NCBI RefSeq assembly: GCF_018614655.1
Contig: NZ_JAGGOG010000006.1
Span: forward strand, 153,653-217,652
Length of the DNA: 64,000 nt
Direction: 5' to 3'
From: Pseudomonas fluorescens
GTDB lineage: Bacteria; Pseudomonadota; Gammaproteobacteria; Pseudomonadales; Pseudomonadaceae
A model generated the notes under the pieces. The model did not search any database, was not told the origin of the DNA, and was given only the letters and a program-made list of their open reading frames with translations. A program made the translations under genes and the position numbers. Numbering within the stretch: position 1 is the stretch's first letter; the number at the start of each line of letters is the position of its first letter. Positions 1-9,200 of this stretch are shown here, piece by piece.

Positions 1-1
1 A

Positions 2-439
2 CCCGGAATGAGTGCCTACAACGCCACCAAGTTCGCCGTACGTGGTTTTACCGAATCCCTGCGCCAGGAGCTGGACCTGCAGCGTGGCGGTGTTTCGGCC
101 ACCTGCGTGCACCCCGGCGGGATCCGCACCGACATCTGCCGCAGCAGCCGGATCGATCCCAACATGACCGGATTCTTGATCCACAGCGAACAACAGGCCC
201 GGGCCGACTTTGAAAAGTTGTTCATCACCGACGCCGACCAAGCCGCCAAAGTGATCCTGCGCGGTGTGCGCAAAAACAAGCGCCGCGTGCTGATCGGCCG
301 CGACGCCTACGCCCTGGACCTGCTGGCTCGTTGCCTGCCGGCGGCCTATCAGGCGCTGGTGGTGTTCGCCAGCAAACGCATGGTGCCGAAAAAGGCCAAG
401 GCGCCAGTCTTTGAAACCCAGGACGAACACCGTCTTTAA
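2..439 (+). CDS. SDR family oxidoreductase, 3' part
   Basis: The frame is open from the first bases of the window, so this is the C-terminal part of a short-chain dehydrogenase/reductase whose NAD(P)-binding half lies upstream. The catalytic signature is visible near the left edge as SAYNATK, giving the Tyr and Lys of the YxxxK pair. It is followed by the usual VHPGGIRT stretch in which SDRs close over the cofactor. The tail ends KRMVPKKAKAP, as in Pseudomonas SDRs that sit beside metal-dependent hydrolases. The hydrolase gene follows 28 bp downstream on the same strand, so the two are probably one transcript. The substrate cannot be told from this fragment. Confidence 0.88.
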   Translation, partial: PGMSAYNATKFAVRGFTESLRQELDLQRGGVSATCVHPGGIRTDICRSSRIDPNMTGFLIHSEQQARADFEKLFITDADQAAKVILRGVRKNKRRVLIGRDAYALDLLARCLPAAYQALVVFASKRMVPKKAKAPVFETQDEHRL

Positions 440-467
440 CCCTTTATCACGCCACGGAGCACCCAAC

Positions 468-1316
468 ATGCTGCCTATTCGTCGCGATCTGCGTTTTACC
501 CTGCCTGCCGAGCACATCAAGAACTGGCACGAACAAGGTCCCTTCATCAGCCACTTCTTAAACGCCTTGTCGTTGCTGTTTCCTCAGGGTGAGTTGTTCT
601 TCATGGACAGCGTGCGCCACTACCGCAATCGCATTGAAGACCCGCAGTTGAAGAAAGAGGTCCAGGGTTTCATTGGCCAGGAAGCCATGCACAGCCGCGA
701 ACACCTGGCCTACAACGACCTGCTGCAAGCCGCCGGCCTGCCGGCACACACCCTGGACCGTCGACTGAAAGTGGTGCTGGACCTGCAGAAAAAACACCTG
801 CCCGCCTCATTCAACCTGGCGGTGACCATAGCCCTGGAACATTACACCGCGATGCTGGCCGAAATTCTCCTCAGCGACCCTTCGCGCTTTGGCAGGTCGA
901 TCAAGAGCTATCAACAGATGTGGTACTGGCATGCACTGGAAGAAACCGAGCACAAAGCAGTGGCGTTTGACGTCTGGAATACAGTGATCAAACCAGGGCC
1001 CAAGCGCTACCTGTTACGCACCGGGACCATGCTGTTCACCACGGTGCTCTTCTGGTTAGTGGTGTTTGATTTTCACCTGCATCTGCTGATTGCTGATCGC
1101 CGCGCTGGGGGGCACCTGAAGGGGCTCTGGCGGATGCTCAAGTTTTTATACGGGCCCAAGGGCGTGTTTCCACGGATGGCGCTGCCGTGGCTGCATTACT
1201 TCAAGCCGGGGTTTCATCCTTGGGATCATGACAATCGGGCTCGGCTGGACGGAATCGATCGGTTGGTTGAAGAAGTCCAACGGTCACATGATGAGTACGC
1301 TAGCCCGCGGCCTTGA
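468..1316 (+). CDS. Metal-dependent hydrolase (PF10118-like)
   Basis: This 282-residue protein matches the PF10118 metal-dependent hydrolase group, a ferritin-like helical family with a likely di-metal centre. Three His/Glu-rich helices carry the candidate ligands: GQEAMHSREH near residue 70, ALEHYTAMLAE near 125 and WHALEETEHKAVAFDVW near 160. A hydrophobic stretch near residue 195 (LFTTVLFWLVVFDF) could associate with the membrane. I chose the ATG at 468 because CACGGAGCAC precedes it; an earlier in-frame ATG at 411 overlaps the SDR gene and has no clear ribosome site. The gene converges on the EIIC-EAL gene and overlaps its 3' end by 17 bp. The substrate is unknown. Confidence 0.82.
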   Translation: MLPIRRDLRFTLPAEHIKNWHEQGPFISHFLNALSLLFPQGELFFMDSVRHYRNRIEDPQLKKEVQGFIGQEAMHSREHLAYNDLLQAAGLPAHTLDRRLKVVLDLQKKHLPASFNLAVTIALEHYTAMLAEILLSDPSRFGRSIKSYQQMWYWHALEETEHKAVAFDVWNTVIKPGPKRYLLRTGTMLFTTVLFWLVVFDFHLHLLIADRRAGGHLKGLWRMLKFLYGPKGVFPRMALPWLHYFKPGFHPWDHDNRARLDGIDRLVEEVQRSHDEYASPRP

Positions 1317-3372
1317 TCGCCCGCTCACGAACAAAACCCTGCAATTGATCACCGGGCAGCGCCTTGCTGAAATACCAGCCCTGGATAATCAGCTCTGATC
1401 CGGATTGCAGGAAGGCCAACTGCTCGGCGGTTTCCACCCCCTCCACCACCACACCCAGGTTCAACGCCTCACAAAAACGCAACAAGCCCGTCAGCACTTG
1501 GGCGCCTTTGGGGTCGTGCTGGGCCACCACGAAACTGCGGTCGATCTTGATGAAGTCCACCGGGAATTGATGCAAATAACTCAGGGCGGAAAAGCCGGTG
1601 CCAAAGTCATCGATATAGACCTTGGCACCGATACCCTGCAGTTTCTCGATCATCTGACGCGTCACCTGAATATCCCCCACCAACGCATCCTCGGTAATCT
1701 CCACCGACACTTGGCCCTGGGCCTGGGCAAGAATCGCCACCAGGCGGTCGCCATAGGCCCGGGACATCAAGGTTGCACTGGAAATATTGATGGTCATGGG
1801 CAGCGTGAAACCCACCTTCTGCCACTTCTGGTATTGCCGTACCGCCTGGGTCGCCACCCAGACATCGACATCCGGCATCAGCCTTGCCTGCGCCAACCAT
1901 TGCAGGAACTCCCAGGGCGAATGCACCACACCTTTGGCATCGCGCGCGCGCATTAGTGCTTCACAGCCGGTACACAAACCGGTGGTGGTCGACACCTGCG
2001 GCTGGAATTCCAGGTAAAACTCGTAGTCGCTGATCTGCTGGATATGGCTCAACTCACTGGCCTGGCGGGCCAGGGTTTTATGGGACGCCAATACCGGGTC
2101 CAGTTCCAGCAGGCGCCCCTTCTCCTCCAATCCTCTAAAGGTTGTATCGAAGGATTTCAGGTACACCGTCCCGCCCTCTGCTGCCCGTTGGATCGCTCGC
2201 ACATAGGGCATATAAATCAATGTACCCACTGCTACCAGCACGACCTGCAGCAACACCGCCCCCCAGTCACCGTGGGTGCTCAAATAAGCGTTGAGCAACA
2301 CTGGCGCGGTAAACGGCACGCTGACCACCGACGGCGACACCCAGCCCATCTGCACCACCGTCATGGCCAGCAGCGCGTTGAGCACGGGAACCAACAGGAA
2401 GGGAATGAACAACCGCGGGTTGAGAATAATGGGCAACCCGAACAGCAGCACTTCACTGACATTGAACAGCGACAACGGCAGGCTGGCCACCGCCAGCAAG
2501 CGCATGGACTGCCTCTTGGAAAACAGCAGGATCGCCAGCAGCAGGCACAATGAACCACCCGACCCGCCGATGAACGCAAAACACCCCAACAGGCCGCCGT
2601 TCAACACGTATTTGATCGGCTCACCTGCGGCCAGGGCTGCACCATTGAGGGCAACAGCCTGATCCATGACGTCGAACAACGGCTGAATGGCATAGACCCC
2701 ATGAATGCCAAAAAACCACAGCAGTGAATTGACCGCCGCTACAAACGCCCCGCTGGTGTAGGGCGATTCCAATGCATCGAACGCCATCGGCCCCTCGATC
2801 TGCGCGATATGAGGAATTTGCAGCAACAGCGACAGAACACACACCAGGATCACCGCCGTGATCGCCCCCGGCAGTACCATATTGATGGTGCCTTTGAGGT
2901 TATGCCCCACCAGATCCACGTTGACCAAGCGGGTCCAGCGCTGTCGGTGCAACCAGGCAATGATCGGCACGTTGAGCAGCGGCGAAGCAATCGCGATAAA
3001 CAACACAAAAGTCGCTGCTGCCCGGGGGTGATCCCGCAGGACAAATGTCGCGATCACCACATGGGACAGGCACAGAAAAGCCACTGGCAACTGCGGCAAG
3101 CGGTGCTGGATCGCCAGCATGTAACCGATGGAAGCCGCCACCAGCAACGGAATCACCGAGCTGATTTTGGCGTGCAACCCGGAAAGAAAGCTCACCAGTT
3201 GCGGGTCGAACCCCAGCACCTGGGCGCATTCGGACAACACCAGGAAACCCGCCGAGACCAGCAGGCACGGCAGGATCCACAACAACCCTTCGCGTATGGC
3301 CCGTAACGACTCGGTGCTGGCCAAGGCTGCCAGGCGTTGGGTGAAGAAGAGTTTGAACAGCGTTTGTGCCAT
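1300..3372 (-). CDS. Membrane EIIC-EAL fusion, c-di-GMP phosphodiesterase
   Basis: This protein of about 690 residues joins a PTS EIIC-like membrane half (roughly residues 1-410, many hydrophobic helices, cellobiose/lactose EIIC type) to a cytoplasmic EAL domain (roughly 430-685). The EAL domain keeps the catalytic landmarks: CEALMRA, EITEDALV, DDFGTGFSALSYLH, FIKIDRSFV and VEGVETAEQ. It should therefore hydrolyse c-di-GMP. No GGDEF, EIIA or EIIB domain is present and no PTS partner gene is nearby, so the membrane half probably senses a ligand or transport state. The ATG at 3372 follows an AGAGGG ribosome site; an upstream ATG at 3423 lacks one. It stands alone on the minus strand. Confidence 0.85.
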   Translation of the reverse strand: MAQTLFKLFFTQRLAALASTESLRAIREGLLWILPCLLVSAGFLVLSECAQVLGFDPQLVSFLSGLHAKISSVIPLLVAASIGYMLAIQHRLPQLPVAFLCLSHVVIATFVLRDHPRAAATFVLFIAIASPLLNVPIIAWLHRQRWTRLVNVDLVGHNLKGTINMVLPGAITAVILVCVLSLLLQIPHIAQIEGPMAFDALESPYTSGAFVAAVNSLLWFFGIHGVYAIQPLFDVMDQAVALNGAALAAGEPIKYVLNGGLLGCFAFIGGSGGSLCLLLAILLFSKRQSMRLLAVASLPLSLFNVSEVLLFGLPIILNPRLFIPFLLVPVLNALLAMTVVQMGWVSPSVVSVPFTAPVLLNAYLSTHGDWGAVLLQVVLVAVGTLIYMPYVRAIQRAAEGGTVYLKSFDTTFRGLEEKGRLLELDPVLASHKTLARQASELSHIQQISDYEFYLEFQPQVSTTTGLCTGCEALMRARDAKGVVHSPWEFLQWLAQARLMPDVDVWVATQAVRQYQKWQKVGFTLPMTINISSATLMSRAYGDRLVAILAQAQGQVSVEITEDALVGDIQVTRQMIEKLQGIGAKVYIDDFGTGFSALSYLHQFPVDFIKIDRSFVVAQHDPKGAQVLTGLLRFCEALNLGVVVEGVETAEQLAFLQSGSELIIQGWYFSKALPGDQLQGFVRERAIKAAG

Positions 3373-4000
3373 GACATATCCCTCTGCCCCATCGCCCCCC
3401 GGCCTTTGCGGTACCGGGAGCAACGCTTAAGCCGTTGCGTTCAACGAGGCTATAACGCTACACGTCCTGAGACCGCAAACGAAAGCAATTCGCCCAAGGG
3501 CGCACAATTATTCAGCATCTGCCTTGACCCACGCCGCCTGTCGACTGCCCGGGTTTGGCCCATCCTTTGCCAAACCTGTTGCCTCAAAAAACGACGCGCC
3601 TCTCGAACGGACTCGACCTCAAGGCCGAAATAGTGATTGTCCGCTACGCTTCTCATCCAGTGCCGGCGATGCCGCCAACGAGAGTGTGACCTTGCCCGCC
3701 TTCGAGGCAATGGCACAACGGTGCTGGCAAGCCCGCCGGTTTGAGCGCGAATCAAGCGCTTTCTGGTACAGACTTATGCCCACATAAACGGGATAAATTG
3801 TTACTATCTGCATCTTAATTTGGCCGAACGGTCATGTGCCTGGCCAAGGATGCTTTGTCGATACGGGCACCAAAACCCGTCCGGGCCAGTCATGAGAAAT
3901 AGGGAGCCGTTAGGAAAGACGCGCTTCGAATCAAGCGGAAAGAGCGGCTCAGCAGGTGTGGCCGAAGCCCATCTGCGTATTCAAGGAAAGGGTATTCAAC
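3373..4000 (+). other. Intergenic region without a recognised gene
   Basis: These 628 bp separate the divergent EIIC-EAL gene and the small membrane protein gene and must hold both promoters. Short frames exist on both strands, but none has a convincing ribosome site or a family I recognise. I saw no RNA gene, no strong terminator hairpin and no mobile-element end. Confidence 0.5.
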
Positions 4001-4258
4001 ATGCAACACAAGCGTTCAAGTCGTGCACGCCCACTGCTTTTCACCCTGATGTTATGGCTGTGTGGTGTCGCACTTCTGTTTCTGATCAAAGCCGGCATCG
4101 AGTGGTTTGAAGGACCGATAGCGCAAACCTGGATCGACTTGGCTCTGGTGCTGACAGCCTATCTGCTGTTCTTCTTGCTTGACCCGTTGCAAACCTGGGT
4201 AAACCACCGTTTGCGCAAGCGCGCCAGACGTACCAGCCGTCTACACCGAGCTTCGTGA
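4001..4258 (+). CDS. Small two-helix membrane protein
   Basis: This 85-residue protein starts with a basic segment (MQHKRSSRARP), then has a hydrophobic helix at about residues 12-30 (LLFTLMLWLCGVALLFLI) and a second at about 45-60 (LALVLTAYLLFFLL). It ends in a strongly basic tail (RLRKRARRTSRL). This predicts an inner-membrane hairpin with both ends in the cytoplasm. The ATG at 4001 is preceded by AAGGAAAGGG. I do not recognise a family. The next gene begins 36 bp downstream on the same strand, so they may share a transcript. Confidence 0.65.
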   Translation: MQHKRSSRARPLLFTLMLWLCGVALLFLIKAGIEWFEGPIAQTWIDLALVLTAYLLFFLLDPLQTWVNHRLRKRARRTSRLHRAS

Positions 4259-4294
4259 CACGAATCGACCACCTGTCCATTTTGGAGTAAGCCT

Positions 4295-4624
4295 TTGTCT
4301 CAACCCGGTGAAAACCACCAACTCGCCCTGGACAGGTTCTTGAACCAACACCCTGACCTGGCTGCCGAGCTGAACACGTTGAACCCCTTGGCCGCACAAG
4401 CCAAGGGAGAAACGCTTGAACAATACCGTGCCGAACGCCTGCACGAAGCCTTTGAGGCCGAAGCGGAACGCCAAGGGCTGTTCGCCTGGGAACTGACGCT
4501 GCAACTGACAGCCCCCTCACCCGAAGAATTCGAAGCGCGGCGCCTTGAAGTCCATAAAGAAGTCGCTCAGATGGCCGGATTGAGCTGGGCCGAATATTGT
4601 CAGCTTCATGATTTGGTTGGCTGA
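4295..4624 (+). CDS. DUF6388-like small cytosolic protein
   Basis: This 109-residue acidic, helical protein has no signal peptide or membrane segment. Its make-up (RFLNQHPDLAAEL near the start, EQYRAERLHEAFEAEAERQG in the middle, LSWAEYCQLHDLV at the end) fits the Pseudomonas DUF6388 group, which has no known function. The start is a TTG at 4295, supported by TTGGAG nine bases upstream; no ATG start explains the conserved N-terminus. Its 3' end overlaps the convergent T6SS kinase gene by 19 bp. Confidence 0.6.
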   Translation: MSQPGENHQLALDRFLNQHPDLAAELNTLNPLAAQAKGETLEQYRAERLHEAFEAEAERQGLFAWELTLQLTAPSPEEFEARRLEVHKEVAQMAGLSWAEYCQLHDLVG

Positions 4625-5535
4625 GTACAACTTCGGGGCTTGAACCAGCGCCGGATGCCGCTTCTGGCGCGCCCCATCACTTCTCGTAACTCACCGATTG
4701 TCACAGTGCGACAGTGGGGGTCGAAATCCATGGCCATACGTAGCGCTGACCAACAGTGTCGGGGTAACTCTCCGGGTGAGTCCCATCGTGATGCAGACCG
4801 ATTCTTCAAGTGACCGTCAGAAGCGCGCCGCCCTTGCGCCAGTTCATAGAGTACACACGCCACGGCATAGAGGTCGGCACTGGCAGACAGTGGTGCGCCA
4901 TCAAACAGTTCCGGTGCGGCATAGGACGGGGTCCAGGCATTGAATCGACTGCGACTCAAACCAGGCAGCCCCGCCGACACCTGTTTCACGGTTTGGCCAA
5001 GGCCGAAGTCAAACAGTCGCAGCCCTTGATCCCCCACCATGACATTGCCCGGTTTCACATCCCCGTGCAGCACACCTTGTTGATGGGTATAACTCAATGC
5101 TTCGAGCAAACCGACGGCAATGGGCTGCAACTCATGCCAGGGCAATCCGCCTGGGCACTCAAGCAGCAAACGGTCCAGGGTCACGCCAGTCATCAGTTCC
5201 ATGGTGTAGAACGCCATCTGGCAAGGTGTATCCACTTCGAACGCGTAAGCCCGGATCACCCGCTCATGCCGCAGGCGACGTGTCAGGGCAAATTCGCTGT
5301 ACAACAGCACATGGGCGTCCGTTGCCTGGGAAAACACGCCCCCCAGTACCTTCAACGCCACACTGGACTCAGGCTCACCAAATTGCTCATGCAGCAGATC
5401 CCGGGCTCGGTACACCACGCCCATGCCGCCTGCACCCAGCACTCTTTCAATACGATAACGCCCAGCCAGCAAGGAAGGTATGGTGGCGGCTGTCGGGGTC
5501 GGGCTTGCACCGGAGCAGGCCTGTAGATCGCTCAT
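4606..5535 (-). CDS. stk1: T6SS-associated Ser/Thr protein kinase (Stk1/PpkA type)
   Basis: This 309-residue Hanks-type kinase has every core motif: glycine loop GAGGMGVVYRA, the lysine in ALKVLGG, catalytic loop HGDVKPGN (HGD in place of the usual HRD), LFDFGLG as the DFG segment and YAAPELF as the APE motif. There is no transmembrane helix or extracellular sensor after the kinase fold, as in Stk1 of HSI-II loci rather than the longer PpkA. In P. aeruginosa HSI-II, Stk1 and the phosphatase Stp1 tune secretion-system assembly. The ATG overlaps the phosphatase stop as ATGA, so the two are translationally coupled. Its likely targets are not intact in this window. Confidence 0.9.
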   Translation of the reverse strand: MSDLQACSGASPTPTAATIPSLLAGRYRIERVLGAGGMGVVYRARDLLHEQFGEPESSVALKVLGGVFSQATDAHVLLYSEFALTRRLRHERVIRAYAFEVDTPCQMAFYTMELMTGVTLDRLLLECPGGLPWHELQPIAVGLLEALSYTHQQGVLHGDVKPGNVMVGDQGLRLFDFGLGQTVKQVSAGLPGLSRSRFNAWTPSYAAPELFDGAPLSASADLYAVACVLYELAQGRRASDGHLKNRSASRWDSPGELPRHCWSALRMAMDFDPHCRTVTIGELREVMGRARSGIRRWFKPRSCTQPTKS

Positions 5536-6263
5536 GGCTGCACCACCACCGCGGTCAAATTATCCCGGGCAGCACCACACAACACCGCTTCGAACAGCCT
5601 GTCCAGGACCCGATGTGGTGCCCTCAGGCTCAGGGCACCTCCCAACTCTCCAGGACTGAGCCCCTGATACAAACCATCGCTGCATAATAGAAACACATCC
5701 CCAGGAACAGTCCTGAGCTCCAGCACCTCCAATGTCAATGGCGCCCGCGCACCCACTGCCCGGGTCAAGGCCCTGGCCTGTGGATGACCTCGCGCTTGCT
5801 CCAGGCTCATCTGCTGCTCATCGATCAGCTGCTCCATCAAGGAATGATCCCTGGACAGCTGGTACAGCGCCTGTTCCCGCCAGAGATAACAGCGACTGTC
5901 ACCGGCCCAGATACAGGCCGCGCGATCCCCCTCAAGCAGCAGCGCTACCACCGTGCTCCCCATGATGCAATCAGCACCGTGATCCGTTACGGGCAGTACC
6001 TGTGCCAACTGCCGATCAAGCCATTGCAGACAGCTTCGAACCTCCTGGAGACGCTCATCGAAATTGCCTTGCCCCGGCAACTCGGCCAGGCTATTGACCA
6101 CCAGTTGACTGGCAACGTCACCCGCTTCATGGCCTCCCATCCCATCCGCCACCGCCCAGCAGCCTTGTTGCGGACAATCGAGAAATGCATCCTCATTGCG
6201 GCCTCTGACCTTGCCGCGGTCGGTTCGTCCAGCGCTGCGCCAGCGACCGTCCCGGCGGATCAC
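5532..6263 (-). CDS. stp1: T6SS-associated PP2C phosphatase (Stp1/PppA type)
   Basis: This PP2C-family phosphatase should reverse the kinase's phosphorylation. Its metal-binding and catalytic motifs are complete: RGRNEDAF, VADGMGGHEAGD, GSTVVAL, WAGDSRCY, SDGLYQGL and RDNLTAVVV. I favour the GTG at 6263. It overlaps the tssM stop as GTGA, has GGAG five bases ahead, and gives a 243-residue protein starting just before the conserved GRWRSAGRTDRG. An ATG at 6293 would add ten residues that read tssM codons in another frame. The tssM-stp1-stk1 order is the conserved HSI-II order. Confidence 0.9.
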   Translation of the reverse strand: MIRRDGRWRSAGRTDRGKVRGRNEDAFLDCPQQGCWAVADGMGGHEAGDVASQLVVNSLAELPGQGNFDERLQEVRSCLQWLDRQLAQVLPVTDHGADCIMGSTVVALLLEGDRAACIWAGDSRCYLWREQALYQLSRDHSLMEQLIDEQQMSLEQARGHPQARALTRAVGARAPLTLEVLELRTVPGDVFLLCSDGLYQGLSPGELGGALSLRAPHRVLDRLFEAVLCGAARDNLTAVVVQP

Positions 6264-9200
6264 AACTGCTCCGGGATGCGGAAAGTACGCCACATTGCCA
6301 GATCAAACGGGCTGGACGTGCTCTGGCTGGTCAGCAAGTAGTTGGCGCGCAAGCCACCGAGGTCGGCCTTGAGCACCCGCACATCTCGACCGCTTAAAGG
6401 CTCGCTTTGCATCAGATCGAACAGCCGGAACAGGGACCAGAGCCCGGTGTTTTTCTCAATGCCCAATGGTCGCTCCACACCCCGCTCCAACACCAGGCTG
6501 CTACGACCATCCTCAGTCTCGGTCGGCCATTGGAATGCCATGGGTACAATCGGACCATGGCGGTATTCCATTTGCTGGCCACCGAATCGAAAGATCGCAC
6601 GGCTCACCGTAGAGTCGAGGCTATACGGCGCAAGCGTAAAACGCACATGAGGCGGGCCCTGATCATCAGCAAAAAAACCGCGGCGAATAACCTGTGCCTT
6701 TCCCCACTGATCAAGCAACGCTCGAGACATGGGTAAACTGCGGCCATCCAGGCTGCGCAATCGATAACGGCCCGCATCACCACTGACAAAAGGTCTCAAG
6801 TAGCCGTCAAAGAATCGCGCCAGCACGCCCTGAGGCCTGAAGAACTCATGGAAGTCATCAAGGGCGACATCACTGCTGGCGTGGGCATTGAATGGATAGC
6901 GTTGCTTGATTGCCTTGGCGTAAAAACCGTACACATCACTTTGATAGCGCTGATTCACATGGCGGTAGGCATCATCGAGTACCCGGCGCCAATAGCTGTC
7001 AGCCAAGCCATCGATCCAGGAGGCAAGCGGCAACGGCAAACGCATGGCGACATTGCGCAGGTCGCTCAGGGCATCCTGTTGTCCCTGCATCCGCTGCCTG
7101 ACCATATTGAATGCTGCCTGCTCCGGCTGCCCCTCTCGGCTCAGAGTCGCCAGTTGCAAGTGCAACTGGTTAAGCGCCTGTAATGCCTGGGTCAGTTCGA
7201 TTCCAGGATTGTGCTGATCATCCAGCAATTGATGCAGGGACTCGAAACGACGTTGCAGCGCCCGGCGAGCGGTATCGGACGACTCATTGGGAGTTACGGC
7301 CAGAGCATTGCCCAATGCGACCTGGGCAACTTGTCCCAGGGGCGTCACCTGCCCCGATTTGTTGGCAGCCAGCTCATCGAGACGCTCCGCAGCCGACGGA
7401 AAACGCGTGTGCTCCCTTACCTGTTGCAACAGCTGTAACAATGGCGACTGTGCCGAGGTCAGGCTGGCCAATTGCTCGGCGCCTTTTCTGGCCGTGTCGG
7501 TGTCTTGCAGACGAACCCGGCCAAGTGCCTCGCTCCAGGCCTCGGCGTATTCGCTGAAGTAACGTTGCTCCAACTCCACCATCAGCCGACGCAAGTCCAT
7601 CGGGCTCAGGTCGGTACCCTCCCCCAGCACCCAGTTCTCTTGCACGAGCGTGTTCACCAGCCGGGCTCCTTGCCCTGCGAAATAACGCACATAACGCTGT
7701 GTGTAAAACCCGGGGACAGGGTGATCAATCCCGGCGAACACCCGGCCCTGTGGATCCAGGTGCTGGCTGAAACGATAAGGTTCAAGGTGACGCGCCTGCT
7801 CACGCAGTACACGGTACACCACGCTGGCCAATGACTCCCCCCGCAGCACCTGACGTGCCTGAGCCACCAACTCATCGTTGAGTGTCTGCACAAAGGGTTG
7901 TTCAAGCAGTCGCTCAAAGTGCTCGTTCAACCGTCGCTGCGCCCCGGTTTCACCGGTGTGCCGCGCGGACCATTGGCCCGCGACCCGCTCCTTCAGCCAG
8001 TCCGGATCACGCCGCTCTCGCAGGTTGAGCATCAAGTACGCCCGCAAGCTGTCCGATAACCGCTCCCGATCTCCCAGGTTGGCCCGTACCTGCTCTTCGA
8101 GCATCTCGCTGACGTGTGCCAACAGCAGGCGTTGCAGAGTCTGTTCATAAGCGTTGTCCAGGACCGGTCGGCTGCTGTCGCCTTGATACAGCCCCACCTG
8201 CTCGGACAACCTTGCCTGACCTTTTGGCGGAAAAACCCGAGTGGCCGTCAGATGATTGTCCAACGTGGGAAGGATCATCAGGGCATCGCTCACCGATGAC
8301 GGCGGTTGCGCCAATTGCTGGGTCAGGTCACGCACCTGCTCCAGATGCTGATAGTTCACAGAATAACTGCGCATCCACAGCAGGCCTGTTACCCCGACGA
8401 CCAGCAGCGCAGCCAGGGCCAGCATACGCTGGCGACGCCGAAGCCGGCGCTGCTCGATACTGTCGAGTTGCACCAGATCGGCCCCGGAAAAAACCACCCG
8501 ACTGAACAAACCCTGGATGAAACGCGATCGTGTTTCCCAGGAGCCGGGGGCTTTGCTCTGCCCCTGCGACAAGGACATCCCTGTATCCATCGCAGTACTG
8601 CTAGCGGCACTGGTCAAATAGAAACCGCGCAAGGTGTTGACGCGCTGATAACGGTGGGCAGAAAAAGCCAACTCAACAAACAGACATAGGCGCTCACCCA
8701 GTTGGGCCACCTGATTGGGAAAATCGAGCATCCACCCACGGCGTTCGAGATTTCGCTCCTGATGCAAGCGCCGGATAAGTTCGCTGCTCAGGCGCTGGAG
8801 TAGCGCTTCAAATCCCAGGCGCACCTCGGCGATATCAGCGCCGCCCCTACCGCAGGCAAGTCGCGCGCCGAGCAAGGAGTCATCGCCCTCACCTTCCATC
8901 CGATCAAAGAACTCCGCGAACCCCGGCAAGCGGTCTGCCTGGGTCAGGACCAGATAGATCGGCAAATCAACATGCAAGGTCTGTTGAATGTCCTGCAGTC
9001 GGCTATGGACCTGGCGTGCCAGGACCTCCAGCGCCTGCTCATTGCCGTTAAGCAACGTGTCCACCGACAGAGCCACCAGTACGCCTTCGAGCGGTCGGGA
9101 TCGACGGCGACGTTTCAACAGCTCAAGCAACGTCGACCAACCGGCGCCATCTACCCTACCGGCAGCCTGGCTCAGGTAGCGTCCTGCGGTATCGACCAGC

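Noticed and set aside
1405..2553. Long plus-strand frames inside the EIIC-EAL gene.
   Set aside because: They are antisense to a gene with clear domains and have no family match.
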